From: Pelodera strongyloides
Taxonomy: Eukaryota; Nematoda; Chromadorea; Rhabditida; Rhabditidae
Assembly: GCA_036852015.1 (NCBI GenBank)
Contig: JAANDG010001204.1
Location: 18,352 to 82,351, forward strand
Length of the DNA stretch: 64,000 nucleotides
Reading direction: 5' to 3'
The translations under genes were made by a program, and so were the position numbers. This document shows positions 12,440-23,967 of the stretch, in pieces (positions within the stretch are counted from its first letter, which is position 1; the number at the start of each line of letters is the position of its first letter). A model generated the notes under the pieces. That model had not been told where the DNA came from, did not search any database, and saw only the letters and a program-made list of their open reading frames with translations.

Positions 12440-13576
12440 GGTTACGCAATTACCCCACCCCAAAAAGTACTCTATTTTCACTTTTCATCAGCTCATTTGG
12501 CGCATTATCAGGGCTTCTTTTTTGCGCAAGATCTAGGTGAAAATCCCCGTTTTCTATCATTTTCTATCGCTATTTCCGTGGGAGAAAATCTGTTTCAAGG
12601 GCGTTTTTGTCTCCGGGCTTGTGGGTTAGGTCAACCTTAGGGGATTGATCCCAATCTTAGAGAAAAAAGACTGGCCTAATCAGCGCTAGCGGCTAACCAC
12701 ATAGTTTTCCCAATTATGTTTGTATATATATATATATATATATATATAGTTTTATTATTGAACATCGACGTTGACTAGGCGGAATCATCTGAATACTACA
12801 GTGTTGTAGTTTTATTATAACTTATTTTTGGATTTTTTATGTATCTATGTTGCAAGCACTACGATCCTGACACAATTACATACGGCAATGATTACCACTC
12901 TACCTCTGCGTTTCATAATATGTGACTTACTAACTAACACAACTAAGGAGCTGCCTGTTATTTTAGCTCAAGTTTCTTTAATATAGTTATTTTGGGACAC
13001 TTTCCAGGGATTTTCTTACAAGGTCAACCGCAAACCCCCACCTTATCTCTGAAATCTATGTTGCTACTAGTAAGCCGCGCGAGAACTCACTGAATACGAT
13101 CGACTAAAGATTTGACGAACTAATTTAATATGGTTTACGCTCTGCATTTTAAATTTTAAAAAATACTGCGCGTGTTCGTTGTGGCTCTTATTCATACTAC
13201 ACATCATTTCCAACGCACTAACTAGAATTACCTTTTCACTCGATTTAAAAAAAAATTTCTTTTAAATTATTTAGTTTATTAGTTTCTAGTAAGATATATC
13301 AGAGAATTTCACATCCGTACACGTTAATTTCCTCCACACAATTCTACGCTCTCGATCGCCTAAAAACTGGCTTTAGCACAAGTATCCCACTTTAAATAAT
13401 AACTATCCCTATTTTCAGTTTCCTTTCGGCGCGTTCTCTGGATATTATCCATAGATAACGTTTCTCATATATTTGGCGTGTTTTCTTAAATTCCTATAAT
13501 CCAAAAAAAGTTCAATCCGAAAGCGAAATCTAAAACACTGAACCGTTTTGAAAGATATTGGATCTCTATTCACTAA
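12440..13576. other. Upstream region of the two-TSP1 gene
   Basis: Noncoding DNA with a (TA)n run at about 12720-12750. No TATA box or other promoter motif stands out enough to call. The ATG at 13577 has no obvious splice acceptor just before it. Confidence 0.4.
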
Positions 13577-16500
13577 ATGACATCACCGACGCTAATAATA
13601 CTACTAGCTGTGCTCGCAGGTAAGAAACATTTGTTGACTTTCTTTATCTTTTATCGATTATTAATTACTTCGCTAGCTCAATTGTGTTACTGCGGTTGGT
13701 CAGTCTTTCGAATACTAAAGCGAAATGTCCGCCCGTTTTGAAACACATCGAGTACACCAGTATTCTTACGCAGCTTATGCAAATGGGCAAAAATTGAATA
13801 AAAACTCGAGCTGAATTCGATCAACTTTGCATAAATGCGTAGTAATTCAGTTGTCCAAGATGCGTTTCAAAAAGAATGCGGTTCTTTATTATTGCGGTTA
13901 AAAGTATGGAATGCAGTACTAATTTTAAAGAAATAATGCGATACTTTTTTCACTTCTATTTTCTTTTTACCGTTATTATCATATAAGCAAACTTTATTCA
14001 AGCGAAATAACTGCCGGTTTTTGAAACGCATCGTGGACAGCTGAATTCCTACGTATTCATGCAAAGTTGCTCGAATTTAGCTCAATTTTTATTCTAATTT
14101 ATGTTCATGGATGTGTTTCAAAAACCGGCCGGTATTTCCTTTTGATGCATATTAACAAATTACCAACGTTTCAATTCTATCGTGTAATAAAAAAATATTT
14201 CAGCGGTTTCGGTAGCAGGACAAAATGTGGAGCTTTCTTATTGTGAGTTCTTTCATATTTACTATTCTTTACACATTTCAAGATATTATAGTTTTTTTCC
14301 CCAACATTTTCAAAACGTTTCCTTCAAGCTTTTGAGGGTAGAATTTAGCTTTCTAGTCTGAGCCTAAGTCTAAGCCTAAGCCTAAGCCTAAGCCTAAGAA
14401 TAATTTTAAATATTCTTTAGTAATGAACTCCGAATGGTCTCAATGGTCCCCTTGGTCGTTTTGCTCAAATGGTGTACGCGTCCGCGTGCGCGCTTGCACT
14501 ACAGTAAGAGGATTCAAGTGTGTCGGGCACAATAAGGTAAACTTATCGAAAAATCGATACCTTTTTTAATTCGTTCTCGTGATATTGGTGGGGTGCTGAT
14601 AAATATAACTATCTTACAATTGGGGAAAATCTAGCGTTGGTAACTTATTGTTGACTTATTACACATTTGTTGGGTTTATTTCGATTTTTACTTACATACT
14701 GACATTACTTACATACATACTTGCATACTTACATGCATACATACTTAACATACTTACATACTTACATACATACTTACATTACATACTTACACTACATACT
14801 TACATACTTACTTACATACTTACATACTTATTTACGTATTTACATTTACATATTTATACTTATTTACGTATTTACATTTACATATTTATCTTCTTTTTGA
14901 GTTTCTTGATCTTGACCGACGACTATGCCATTTCTTGGCTGTCTTACTATGTAAGATTCCTAGCGGTTTCTGGGGTTCGATTGGTAAATTTATTCTACTA
15001 TTGGATTATAGTACCCTGAGGAAGTTGATTGTTTTGCACAGAAATGCTTGTGACATAAATATATTTATTTCATTTTCCAGGAGTTTTCAACATGCGAACA
15101 ATTGAAACCGAAAATTACAACAAATAACGGCAGACAAACACCGGTCACGGATTACGACAGGTATTCTGAATTGGTGGCAGCACATACATTTAGCGATATA
15201 ATAGCCGGTTTTTCAAATGGATTTTAGATAACTGCATTCACGTGCATCATATGCAAATAAATATGATTAGAATTAAAAATCGAGCAAAATTCGAGTTCAC
15301 TTAGCATAAGTACAGATGAATGCAGTTGTTCAAAAACCACGTGTTAAGCTTACAGCGGTGCGGAACCCGGTTTGTGAAACACATACTGGACAAATGCATT
15401 ATGTACATTATTTGGAACAACTGGCACTAAATTTTCGAGTACTCTATATGGGAATGTAGTTGTCCTGCGTAATATTCATAGACCTGAGGCCATATTCCCC
15501 ACTACGATTCCCTCGGGGAAATATTCCCTGGCTGGGGACAGAAAATAGCATTCTAATGGGAGACTCGCAGAGAAAAAGGGAACTCCCTTTAAACGAGTGG
15601 TGTATATGGCCCTAGGTGCCGCTTTCACTGAAACTGTATTCTTACTTATTTTGTGAAAATGCCTTTATTTCTAATCTATTTTCTCGCTTACTTACAGTAT
15701 CGATCCGTGGAAAGATGACAGAAAAATGGCGATGAGCCAACTTTACGATGATTACGATAATGGTCTCGGAGCGAGCGATAAGCAGAGGAATACTGTAGGT
15801 AAGGGGCATCATACTTGTTGTATCATATTATGGACAAGCAATCTTTAAAGTTCATGATTTTTGGCTCACGCCCAGATAGCTGACCTATATTAAAGTTTCG
15901 AATTCCAACCACAAGAAATGAAAAAGTGTTAATTGTCCCATACAAACAAGGCAGGACAATTACACTTTTTCATTGCGGGCCGATCGATCCACCACTTTAT
16001 CACCTAATATCTTCGTGAGTACTGAAATAGTACACTACTTTTTGTATTCCAAATTTTTATTATCCCTTATAGAAAATAAAGAAACAAAAAAAAACAGGCA
16101 CAATTTAAGGTGAGCCGATCCCTTTAAAGCATATTTCAGCATTTACTCACGCCACGCGACAACCACGCCCCCTTCACCGAGCTCAGTCCTTTCGTGAAGA
16201 TCATCTACTAGAACAACGAGCTCAATTGGCTTCTATCACTGAACCAGACATCAAAGAACGCACACAGCAGCTTCCTCAACACATACCAGATACTACGCCT
16301 GAAACAACTACAAGCCCCCCGACTACCCCAATACCTACAGCTTCCACACCATCAAGAAAGCTCACCACCGCTCAAACTACGCCCGTCGTACATACTTCAC
16401 CAAGTATAAACTTCAACAAACTACGAAATTCCGAGCTGCCTGCTGCTACTAGGCAAAACGAAGCCAGTGACGTCGTACATACTTCACCAAGTGTCAACAC

Positions 16501-17430
16501 GAACAGTATACGCGCAAATTCGAAGGTACCGCTAAAAGAAGCGAATGATGCACATAAACCTTTGGATTCCTATCTAACTATCACAACGGATCGGTTTGGG
16601 AATGTGATTTCTAAACAAGGCGTCAACGAGAGGGTGTTGAAGAAAATACCAGAAATGAGAACCAGAATTCCGAACACGTTGCCAAGCTCATTCCCGTCAC
16701 ATGATAGACAATCGGTAGTGTCGAACGATGCTTATTTTACAACGAGAATCCCTGCTAGAGTAAGGAATGTCCAGGATTTTACAACGAGAAGACCGGATAC
16801 AATAAAAACAGTGAAGCAAGGAGAAGGGACAGCTAAGATGGATAGAAAACACGTCAACGATAGGACACCGGATTTGATTTCTGGAACCGACTTGGCAGAA
16901 TTAGATTCAAAACTCAAGGATATGGGATTTGTAGGTACGGATTTGAATAAATAAATAAATAAATAAATAAATAGTTTACTCTTCAAGAGGCTAGTACAAT
17001 ACACTGTTCAAAGTTTACCTATGATCTTTTTCCGGCATAGAATTTATCCAGAATATGTTCCAGAAGCCGGCTATTATTCCTTTAAGTGGGTATTGAGAGT
17101 TTAACTTTCTACTCTTCTTTTATGATACACAGGAGCGTAGCGCACTGAGCTATATCATGATGAAGTTGTATAATGAAAAATATTGGTATTGAAATTTAAA
17201 GCGGTATAACAGCCGTTTTTGGAAACGCCTGTTGAGTTGGACAACTGCACTCCTATGGATCAAAAACCGGCTGTTTCACCGCTTTAACATACTATTCCTG
17301 ATTGTTTGCTATTCAGATGACACGGTGCAATCCACAATGTCCACTGTGATGACATCCACTGCTCGTCCGTTAGCGTCGACCACGCCAAGGTAGAAGTTGC
17401 TTGCGCAAACCATTACAAAGTCAACGACCG

Positions 17431-17465
<35 letters not shown>

Positions 17466-20400
17466 TGTGTGTGCGTGTGTGCGTGTGTGTGTGTATGTGT
17501 GTGTCTGTGTGTCTGTGTGTCTGTGTGTGTGTGTCTGTATGTGTCTGTGTGTGTATTTGTGTGTGTGTGTGTGTGCCTGTGTGTGTCCGTGTACGTGTGT
17601 GTGGCAGGCTGGATTTCAAATCTTTATTTAAATTTCTTTGCAACTTAGATTCAATCACCAAGAACTAGCAGCTTTGTACAGTTCTTTGGCACTTAATTGA
17701 TCATTGAAACATCGCGAAATTAAAATTTGAAATTTTTGAAAACTCGCAATACTAGATTGGGGAATCTTCTGAACCTTTTTTTATTTGTGCTTTGTATTGT
17801 ATAATAATGAGAATTATAAATTATAAAAATTATAGTTTGAAACACGTAAACCAGGAAAATAGTCACTGAAAGTCACCATAGAAAGTGTATTGTTGTCATA
17901 AAAAACATCCATATTTGGACAACTGCATTCCTATGTATCTTTGCTAATTGTAAGTGGGGTCGAATTAGGAAAGATTTTTAATTCTAATCATACTCATTAG
18001 CATATTCATGAATGGGAATTCAGTTAAGCAACATGAGCATCAAGAACCGGTTGTTATAATGCTTTAAAAAGTTGTTTTAGCTCAAATAACAAAGAAACAA
18101 ATTCCAAAGTTGCTTTTCTCGAACTTTCGGGTCTAGGAAAACCGCGACGGCATCCACACAAGCACTTACGCCATAGGAAAATCGATGTAGAAGTAAGATT
18201 AAATATTAAATACATCGAACTAAATTTTTATTAAGCGCATCAATATATGCTGGGAAAATTGTTTTATAGAAAAAAAAACAGGTTTCTCTATAGACAGATT
18301 CTGATATTCTTGTAGCAACTGTTGTGTATAAAAAACTCCCCATATATATATATTTTTAGCTTATTGTTAGAAAAAGGTATGCATGTCAAAACTGGGTATT
18401 TGCCGGTTTTTCTTATTTTTAAAGTTAGCTTTTTTTAGTTCTTCATGTCATTATTGCTGAGCCTCAGCCTAAGCCCAAGCCTAAGCCTAAGGCTACTTGC
18501 GCTAGTTTCCTATATAATATTCCAACCAACAGTCAGTAACTCATTGTTTCAGAATGAAGCGGAAGGTGACCTCCGTCTAGCAGTGATCGCAGAACCTCAG
18601 GAAGTGTCCTCGAAAGCCATGAGCGCCAGGATCCAGAAACCGTGGCGAGTGAGTAAAAATTTGCATGCCATTTATGGAAAGCGTCAGATGTTGGGATCGC
18701 GATTTCTGTTCGCAACAGCCTCCGATTTTGTTAGTTTAAAAATGGAATAAAAACAGTGTATGTAATAATAATAATAATTTATTACGCACAAAGACAATCA
18801 AAGAAAGCAATGTAACGTGCAGTTTGTGTTATAAAATACATGTGTCCTGTGTTAGTCGAAAGTTCATTCATCAAAGGCTGGATTGAATTCATTTATTGAT
18901 TTCTGACGCCTCAAAATCTTAGTGTATTTTAGAGTCTTAGGTTTGCCTTTTGAGTGGAGATGGGTTAATTGCATATCATCAATAAACTAGTATATATTGA
19001 TTTCTGACGCGATAAGATTTTTATCGTAAGGCTTAGAACTATAACAATAAATCTTCCTAATTCAGGTCACAAGAAAACACCAAAAGGCGATTTCAAACGA
19101 GGCGGCACGTCATATCAACAGTACAATGAATAGAATCGGACGGATCATTCAGAAGCTGGAAGTTGACGCTGATGTTTGTTGTTTGTGTTTTAAAGTTGTA
19201 GTTTGGAGTTTGTGTTTGTAGCAGTAGTTCGTAGTTGGGTTTCTGCTTCTTACAGTTCATATACTTTCAATTTCAATCCTTGTTTGTGTGAGCTTGATGA
19301 CCAGTGTCTGCGGACATCAAGGGATTTGAACCCGCAACCTTTTTCCTAGAAACCGCGCCGTCACCCACTGAGCTATCATTCTCCTCTATATCCACCTACA
19401 TGTCGTGGAACGGCTCTTATTGATAGAATAGAATATTTCACTGACAGTTACAGTAATCAGGTGAAGAATTTTTAGATTCACAACGTTTCCTTACAAAATT
19501 AGTATACAGGTCCTTTCGAACCACCCAACCTCTCGTGAACAACATATCGATTCGTCTAAAATGAACGCAGAAGAAAGAAAACTTTATGAGGAGACGAAGG
19601 CTCTCGAAGCAAGAATCAGGAGGATCCAGGATACGGTAATCATAGGATTATTAATTAATTAATTAATTAACGAGCGGCGAAGAAATAAAAAAAAATGTCA
19701 TACACTCGCATACAGTAGCCCAGAGCCCAGAGTCAATAGAATAACAATTTTCATATTTTGTAAATAGCTCATAGGTTATGCAATAGCGACCCAGTCCTGG
19801 AGTCAATTTCGTAAACCAAGGCAAGATGAGCTTTATTCAAACGTTTCACTGAAAATATGAAGTTTTCCAGATGGAGCATAGCACGCACGACTTACTTCAT
19901 CACCATCCAATAGAGACAACGACGGCAGAACCTGTAAGTTGGAAATTAACTTCATCGATTGATCACATACATAGGAAATGCAAATGGGTGAACCCATTTG
20001 GATACGGTTCATTGGTGGTTGCGCATCTGGTGACCAATTCGTGACCAACTCGTGACCAAGTTTTATCGAAAACCGTCATCAGTTGGTCGTCACGAACCAG
20101 TCATGAACCAGTCACCAGATAGTTTTTCGGTAAAAAAAAAAACATTTGGTGATGGGCCAACGACGGTTTTTTGTGGTTTCGGCAATTATTTAGTTTTCCT
20201 GCCACCACTAGTATGTCCAGGCAAATAATTGTGATACAGTACTACAGCAGTGGTTCGGATAGCGATTTTCTTATGTATCAGCATCTACAGTACATCAATC
20301 GAATCAGAATTGTCCCCTTATGAGCTTAGATTGCGATACTTATATTTACGTCACACGGTACGCGGTATGTTGTAGTTCTCGTCAGGTTCCTGTTGCATCG

Positions 20401-22850
20401 ATTGGCACAATAGCATTTAGTTATTGATTGATTTCTTGAGGGCATTCTCGAAGGAGATACGGCACGTGCACTGTCATGGCTAATCGCTAACATGACTGAT
20501 CAACTTGGCGAATCGCCAAGTCTTCCAGTAGTGGATATCATTCCCTTGCAGGTTAGTCGTTGCAGGACCCAAAGTGTTATCGTTACGTTTTTGCAATCAG
20601 TGTTGCATTATTTTTCCTTTTAAAACGGCCCCAGAGCGAATAATTACCACAGTAAATCCTAAGGTTCACAATCAGGGTAGAGTGTCCAACGTGCGTATAA
20701 CTTAGAAAACCTTCGTTATACCAAATTTTAATGGCAATGACCGCTAAGGCACTCCAAAATTAAAACTTCAGAAAGTCACAAAGCGCCAGAAACCATCGCG
20801 GAATGTACAAGCCAAGAGCTTTTCAAATGAGGTTAGGAACTTTATGATGCTAAGTGATAAGAATAAATAGGGCTTGTAAGGCAGACAGGGACCTGACCCC
20901 TAATGGCTCTAATTGCGACTGTGACCATGGAGTGTATTAATTGCCTAATCCCTAATGGGAAGCTGAGGACGCCCGACAAAACTTTGAAAGAGTAGTAACA
21001 CTGAAGTTAATGTTTAGGAAGACTATCGCATACCAAAACAATCCAGAAAACAGGCAGAGACGAAACGCCCCCAGAGCAACTCAAAGAAAACATTGGTATG
21101 TTCTTTCTGAAACATGGTTAAAGGGAATTACCTACCGGCCGGTTTCTGAAACGCATAGTGGACAACTGAATTCATAAGTCATTGTGCCTAGGCTGGAGTT
21201 TGTTTTATATTTTTTAGTTTATTTCCTTGTAACTAAACTTCGAGCATAGGGAACTAGCGGCTTTGACAATCCTTGGGCACTTAATTCATCGTTGAAACAT
21301 CGCGAAGTTAAAATTAAGCACCATTTGCCGTTTGCGGTTTGTCGTTGAAATACCGGCAGGTTTTTGAAACAACTGAATTCTTACGTATTTATGTTAATTA
21401 ACTCGAATTTAGCTCTATTTTTTATTCTAATTTATGTTCTTTTGCATAAGATGCATAAGCATGTTGGTATACGTATACTCGATGTATTTCAAAAACCGGT
21501 CGCTATTTCGCTTTAACTTTTGCTGACTCGAAACTAATTAATGGATATTGTTACTCATCTCGTACTGATTGATTAGAGTTTTTCGAATTGTGCTAGCCAT
21601 AAAGCTATATGAATAACTATTGGATAACATCCGAATAATTCTCTACAAAAAAGTGAGGCTCAAATTAAATTTTCAAAATAAGGAGAACTGGACATCTCCA
21701 TAAGTTGGACACGTATCACTGGTCTTTCCCAAGTAACCATTTCAGGACTCTTTCCGCAATGATCCAGCAAACCGAATGATGCGGCTGCTTGGTTCTCAGG
21801 TAATTGCTCAGTAGATATATTTATAAATCTTTCCCACATTGAATGAATGAATCTTAGTAAAAAAAACCTTCGCCAGAATCCTAAGGTTCTCGCGAGTTCA
21901 CTGAGTACCCTTTCGCGAGAGCCTGACGAAGATTCAGCGAAGTCATGACGCAAATTTTCACCTGGCCCCGCAGCGCTTTTCGAATTTTAGCCCTGTCTTG
22001 TCCCGGGTACTCGGGCACTTCATCGCGACAATTTCGCGCCAACCTCTTGCTCCACATCAGAGTACTCGAGGATGAGACAATGTCAAAGTTTGCTCAAAGA
22101 CGATCTTTTAGGGAGCAGCCGAGGAAACTTCAGATACCGAAGCACGGGAGCCGCTTGGCACACAATTCTCTTCTACAGGTACAACTGTCGGATACAAGCA
22201 TGTGCATATTGTTTAATTAGATTATAATATTTTCAGCCAAAAGGTTACTCCCCTGTAGGCCCCTGTATTCCTTGCGCGGACACGAGCCCCAGGAACGCTT
22301 TTGAAGCTGTCGAGACGTAATGTGCGGCTTAGATAGCTCACCATCGTTTGGCAAACCTTGTCCAATACTTTTGCCTGAAGTGTGTGATATATAAAACAGT
22401 AATTTGTCAAGATCCACAGAATTTTTGAAGACTACAAACTACACATTTTTGAATTTGCAGATTCTTCTTGGCGATGGTCCGACTGGTCAGAATGGTCGGA
22501 GTGTAATTGCGATCAACAGAGGAGGAAAAGAGTGTGTCTGGAGGACAGAGGCATACAGAAGCAAGTCAGACAAAGAGAGGAACCACTGGAGCTTGAGGAA
22601 CATCATCTGACACCTCGGTGGATTGCTCGACGACCGAGGAGGTAAGCGTGGCTTCTTCACTCTTCCGTAGAGAGACAGGGAGGAAAGAGAGAGGGGAAGA
22701 GAGAGGGAAAAGAGGGAGAGAGAAAGAGAGAGATGGAGAGAGAGGGAAAGCGAGTGAAATTAAGATCTACCACCTTTCAGATCCGTATGCCCTGAGTCAG
22801 AACACGAAATTCGTGAATGTGATGATTCTTCTTTGTGCCGGATGCGGTAG
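13577..22850 (+). CDS. Secreted protein with two thrombospondin type 1 modules
   Basis: Sixteen exons with agreeing phases: 13577-13619, 14204-14242, 14421-14536, 15081-15160, 15698-15798, 16140-16934, 17317-17389, 18537-18648, 19066-19173, 19510-19635, 19871-19933, 20441-20551, 21018-21095, 22112-22178, 22461-22641, 22781-22850. They predict 720 residues. Residues 1-19 look like a signal peptide. The first TSP1 module covers about 32-71: Trp33/36/39, then Cys42, 53, 61 and 71, with a VRVRVRAC core. Exon 6 (residues 126-391) is Thr/Ser/Pro-rich and probably glycosylated or disordered. Residues 455-530 are charged and helical, a possible coiled coil. The second TSP1 module is 641-717: Trp641/643/646/649, then Cys652, 654, 663, 701, 711 and 717. 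Such modules act in extracellular matrix or receptor binding; the actual role is unknown. Exons 7-8 are the weakest join: the stronger TTTCAG at 18552 is out of frame, so 18536 is used. A polyadenylation signal AATAAA lies at 22904. Confidence 0.75.
13715..13900. mobile_element. TTAA MITE, family A, degenerate, in intron 1
   Basis: It contains AAAGCGAAATGTCCGCCCG, GAAACACATCGAGTACACC and TGTCCAAGATGCGTTTC in family A order. The right end is eroded. Confidence 0.7.
13999..14144. mobile_element. TTAA MITE, family A, in intron 1
   Basis: It begins AAGCGAAATAACTGCCGG and ends AAACCGGCCGGTATTTCC. It is internally shortened compared with full copies. Confidence 0.75.
14361..14399 (-). repeat. Interstitial telomere-like repeat beside a TSP1 exon
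   Basis: CCTAAG units on the + strand (TTAGGC on the minus strand). The array ends 22 bases before the first TSP1 exon at 14421 and so occupies the acceptor end of intron 2. Confidence 0.9.
14686..14890. repeat. Tandem repeat based on ACTTACATAC
   Basis: Irregular ACTTACATAC units repeat for about 200 bases in intron 3 and generate a spurious Tyr/Leu/Thr-rich open frame. Confidence 0.9.
15189..15351. mobile_element. TTAA MITE, family B, degenerate, in intron 4
   Basis: The left end is TTAGCGATATAATAGCCGG. The interior has CATCATATGCAAATAAATATG and GAATGCAGTTGTTC, diagnostic of family B. The right terminus is damaged. Confidence 0.65.
15487..15611. mobile_element. GGCCATATTC-ended MITE, copy 1, in intron 4
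   Basis: It begins AGGCCATATTCCCCACTACG and ends GTGGTGTATATGGCC. The interior has CCCTCGGGGAAATATTCCC and GACAGAAAATAGCATTCTAA. A second copy in opposite orientation lies at 55747-55876. Confidence 0.8.
15909..16127. mobile_element. Half copy of a palindromic TTAA MITE next to exon 6
   Basis: The sequence matches the centre and right arm of the full element at 58753-59114, including CAAGGCAGGACAATTACAC and GCACAATTTAAGGTGA, and ends GATCCCTTTAA. The left arm is missing. The TTAA end is 12 bases from the exon 6 start at 16140, so this exon's acceptor TTTCAG immediately follows the insertion. Confidence 0.85.
17196..17287. mobile_element. Short TTAA MITE, family B, in intron 6
   Basis: It begins TTAAAGCGGTATAACAGCCG and ends CGGCTGTTTCACCGCTTTAA with only about 90 bases between ends. 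An internally deleted copy. Confidence 0.8.
17431..17604. repeat. TG microsatellite in intron 7
   Basis: A long (TG)n run with occasional C and A begins 42 bases after the exon 7 donor. All six frames stay open here by chance. Confidence 0.95.
17899..18068. mobile_element. Degenerate family B element in intron 7
   Basis: It contains TTGGACAACTGCATTCCTAT and ends GAACCGGTTGTTATAATGCT followed by TTAA. The left terminus is eroded. Confidence 0.55.
18460..18493 (-). repeat. Interstitial telomere-like repeat in intron 7
   Basis: Degenerate CCTAAG/CCCAAG units on the + strand, about 45 bases before exon 8. Confidence 0.85.
19300..19390 (-). repeat. tRNA-derived sequence (SINE or pseudogene) in intron 9
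   Basis: On the minus strand ATAGCTCAGTGGGTGACGG resembles the A box and GGGTTCAAATCCC the B box of RNA polymerase III promoters. The anticodon arm does not fold properly, so this is a tRNA-derived SINE head or pseudogene and not a functional tRNA. Confidence 0.6.
19985..20170. repeat. GTGACCAA-rich dispersed repeat, in intron 11
   Basis: Many direct and inverted copies of TTGGTCACCAA-like words surround TTTTATCGAAAACCGTCATC. Related blocks lie at about 1672-1760, 41523-41602 and 42308-42450. Confidence 0.6.
21346..21516. mobile_element. TTAA MITE, family A, in intron 13
   Basis: It starts near GAAATACCGGCAGGTTTTTG and ends GCTATTTCGCTTTAA, with the usual interior. A truncated left end of another copy lies at about 21119-21180. 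Confidence 0.75.
22669..22747. repeat. GA microsatellite in intron 15
   Basis: (GA)n/(GGGA)n run just before the last TSP1 exon. Confidence 0.9.
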
Positions 22851-23160
22851 AAAAGCGCGGAAACGGAACAAAATAATAATTTTAAATTCTCAGAGAGACT
22901 CGTAATAAAAGACTTTATTATGTTTCGTTATCGTTTGAATATGTAAAAAAATGTATTTCTTCGGTTTCTATCTATAAAAATGGAACTAATAATTAGTATG
23001 GCAGAAACTCAATCCATGGTACACATTGGTTACATAGGAATTAAAATGATCAATTAACTGTGAATGACTAATCAATTACTGCATTTTCGCCTATAAAACG
23101 GCTAGTTAGTGTTTATCATATACACTGAACCACGCAATTTCACATTATGATGTTATCGTT

Positions 23161-23888
23161 TTAATTTAGTTGTCCTTCTTTGAATTTATCAAAGGCGTCT
23201 TTCAACGCTTCCTCCATGTATGGTTCGTTGCCCTTAGTGTCCTGCTCTTTCCAAACTGTTTCGAGTACTTTGTCAAGTTGTTGACGCACGTCATTCTCGA
23301 CTTCCTCGTAGAGTTTACGATGCTGAAGTAAATGAAAATTTTAGAGGGAGAGAGAAAGCGCGAGAGAAAGAGAGAGGCAGCGAGAGAGGGAGAGAATAAA
23401 TTTAAATAATGACCGTCGGATCCCTGGGATTCAACTCAAAATCGGTGAAATTAGCGACGATTTTCGCAAGCGCTGCCCCTTGTAAGTCCATTTCAACAAC
23501 TTGAGGTCGAAGCAGAACTTCTAAAAACTAGAAATTTAAAATTAATAATAAGGAATAATTAAATAAATAATCCAGTTTAATTTCTCTTGTTATCTCGAGA
23601 TTTAGGGGAATTGCATAGATTGGGTGTAGAACCCTGTGTTTACTAGGATGCTTGCGCATTTGACAAAACCGCTCATTCTGCCTACCAAGAGTTACAATAA
23701 AACTATGACATGAACAAAGTGTAACAGTAACATGTAACAAGAACTATGCGGGGAAAAAATATGTAAAGTGTACCATTATTATGCGAATGGTCCTCCGGTA
23801 ATGAAAAGTTCAAACTTTGCGCGAAAATGTCGTCGTTATTGGCGGAGGTCGGAATGAAAAACAGGCACAGCAAAAATTCAATGAGTAA
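23161..23888 (-). CDS. Unidentified protein, three terminal exons
   Basis: Exons in coding order are 23888-23774, 23520-23414 and 23322-23161. The phases agree, and the stop TAA lies at 23163-23161. No start was found, so at least one upstream exon is missing, possibly beyond the LINE fragment at 23968-24729. The visible 127 residues begin with a hydrophobic stretch (FLLCLFFIPTSA), which could be the end of a signal or membrane segment. An acidic region NNDDIFAQSLNFSLPEDHSH follows, then a helical charged C-terminus with KLYEEVENDVRQQLDKVLE and a final DAFDKFKEGQLN. The donor after the second exon, GTCATT, is weak. I do not recognise the family. The frame is otherwise clean and biased like a real exon. 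A (GA)n run at 23343-23396 lies in the last intron. Confidence 0.55.
23343..23396. repeat. GA microsatellite
   Basis: (GAGA)n with CGAG interruptions in the last intron of the minus-strand gene. Confidence 0.9.
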
Positions 23889-23967
23889 CTGAATGGTTGT
23901 ATCTCATAAATTATGGAACTAGACGAGATTCTCTTTAGCAGCATAACTTATTGTTAGATTTTTATAA

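Noticed and set aside
14648..15019. 123-residue Tyr/Leu/Thr-rich open frame
   Set aside because: It is made by ACTTACAT tandem repeats inside an intron.
17397..17668. Cys/Val-rich and Thr/His-rich open frames
   Set aside because: They come from the (TG)n microsatellite, open in many frames by chance.
21660..21953. 97-residue minus-strand frame
   Set aside because: It lies in intron 13 of the TSP1 gene with no homology and no splice signals.
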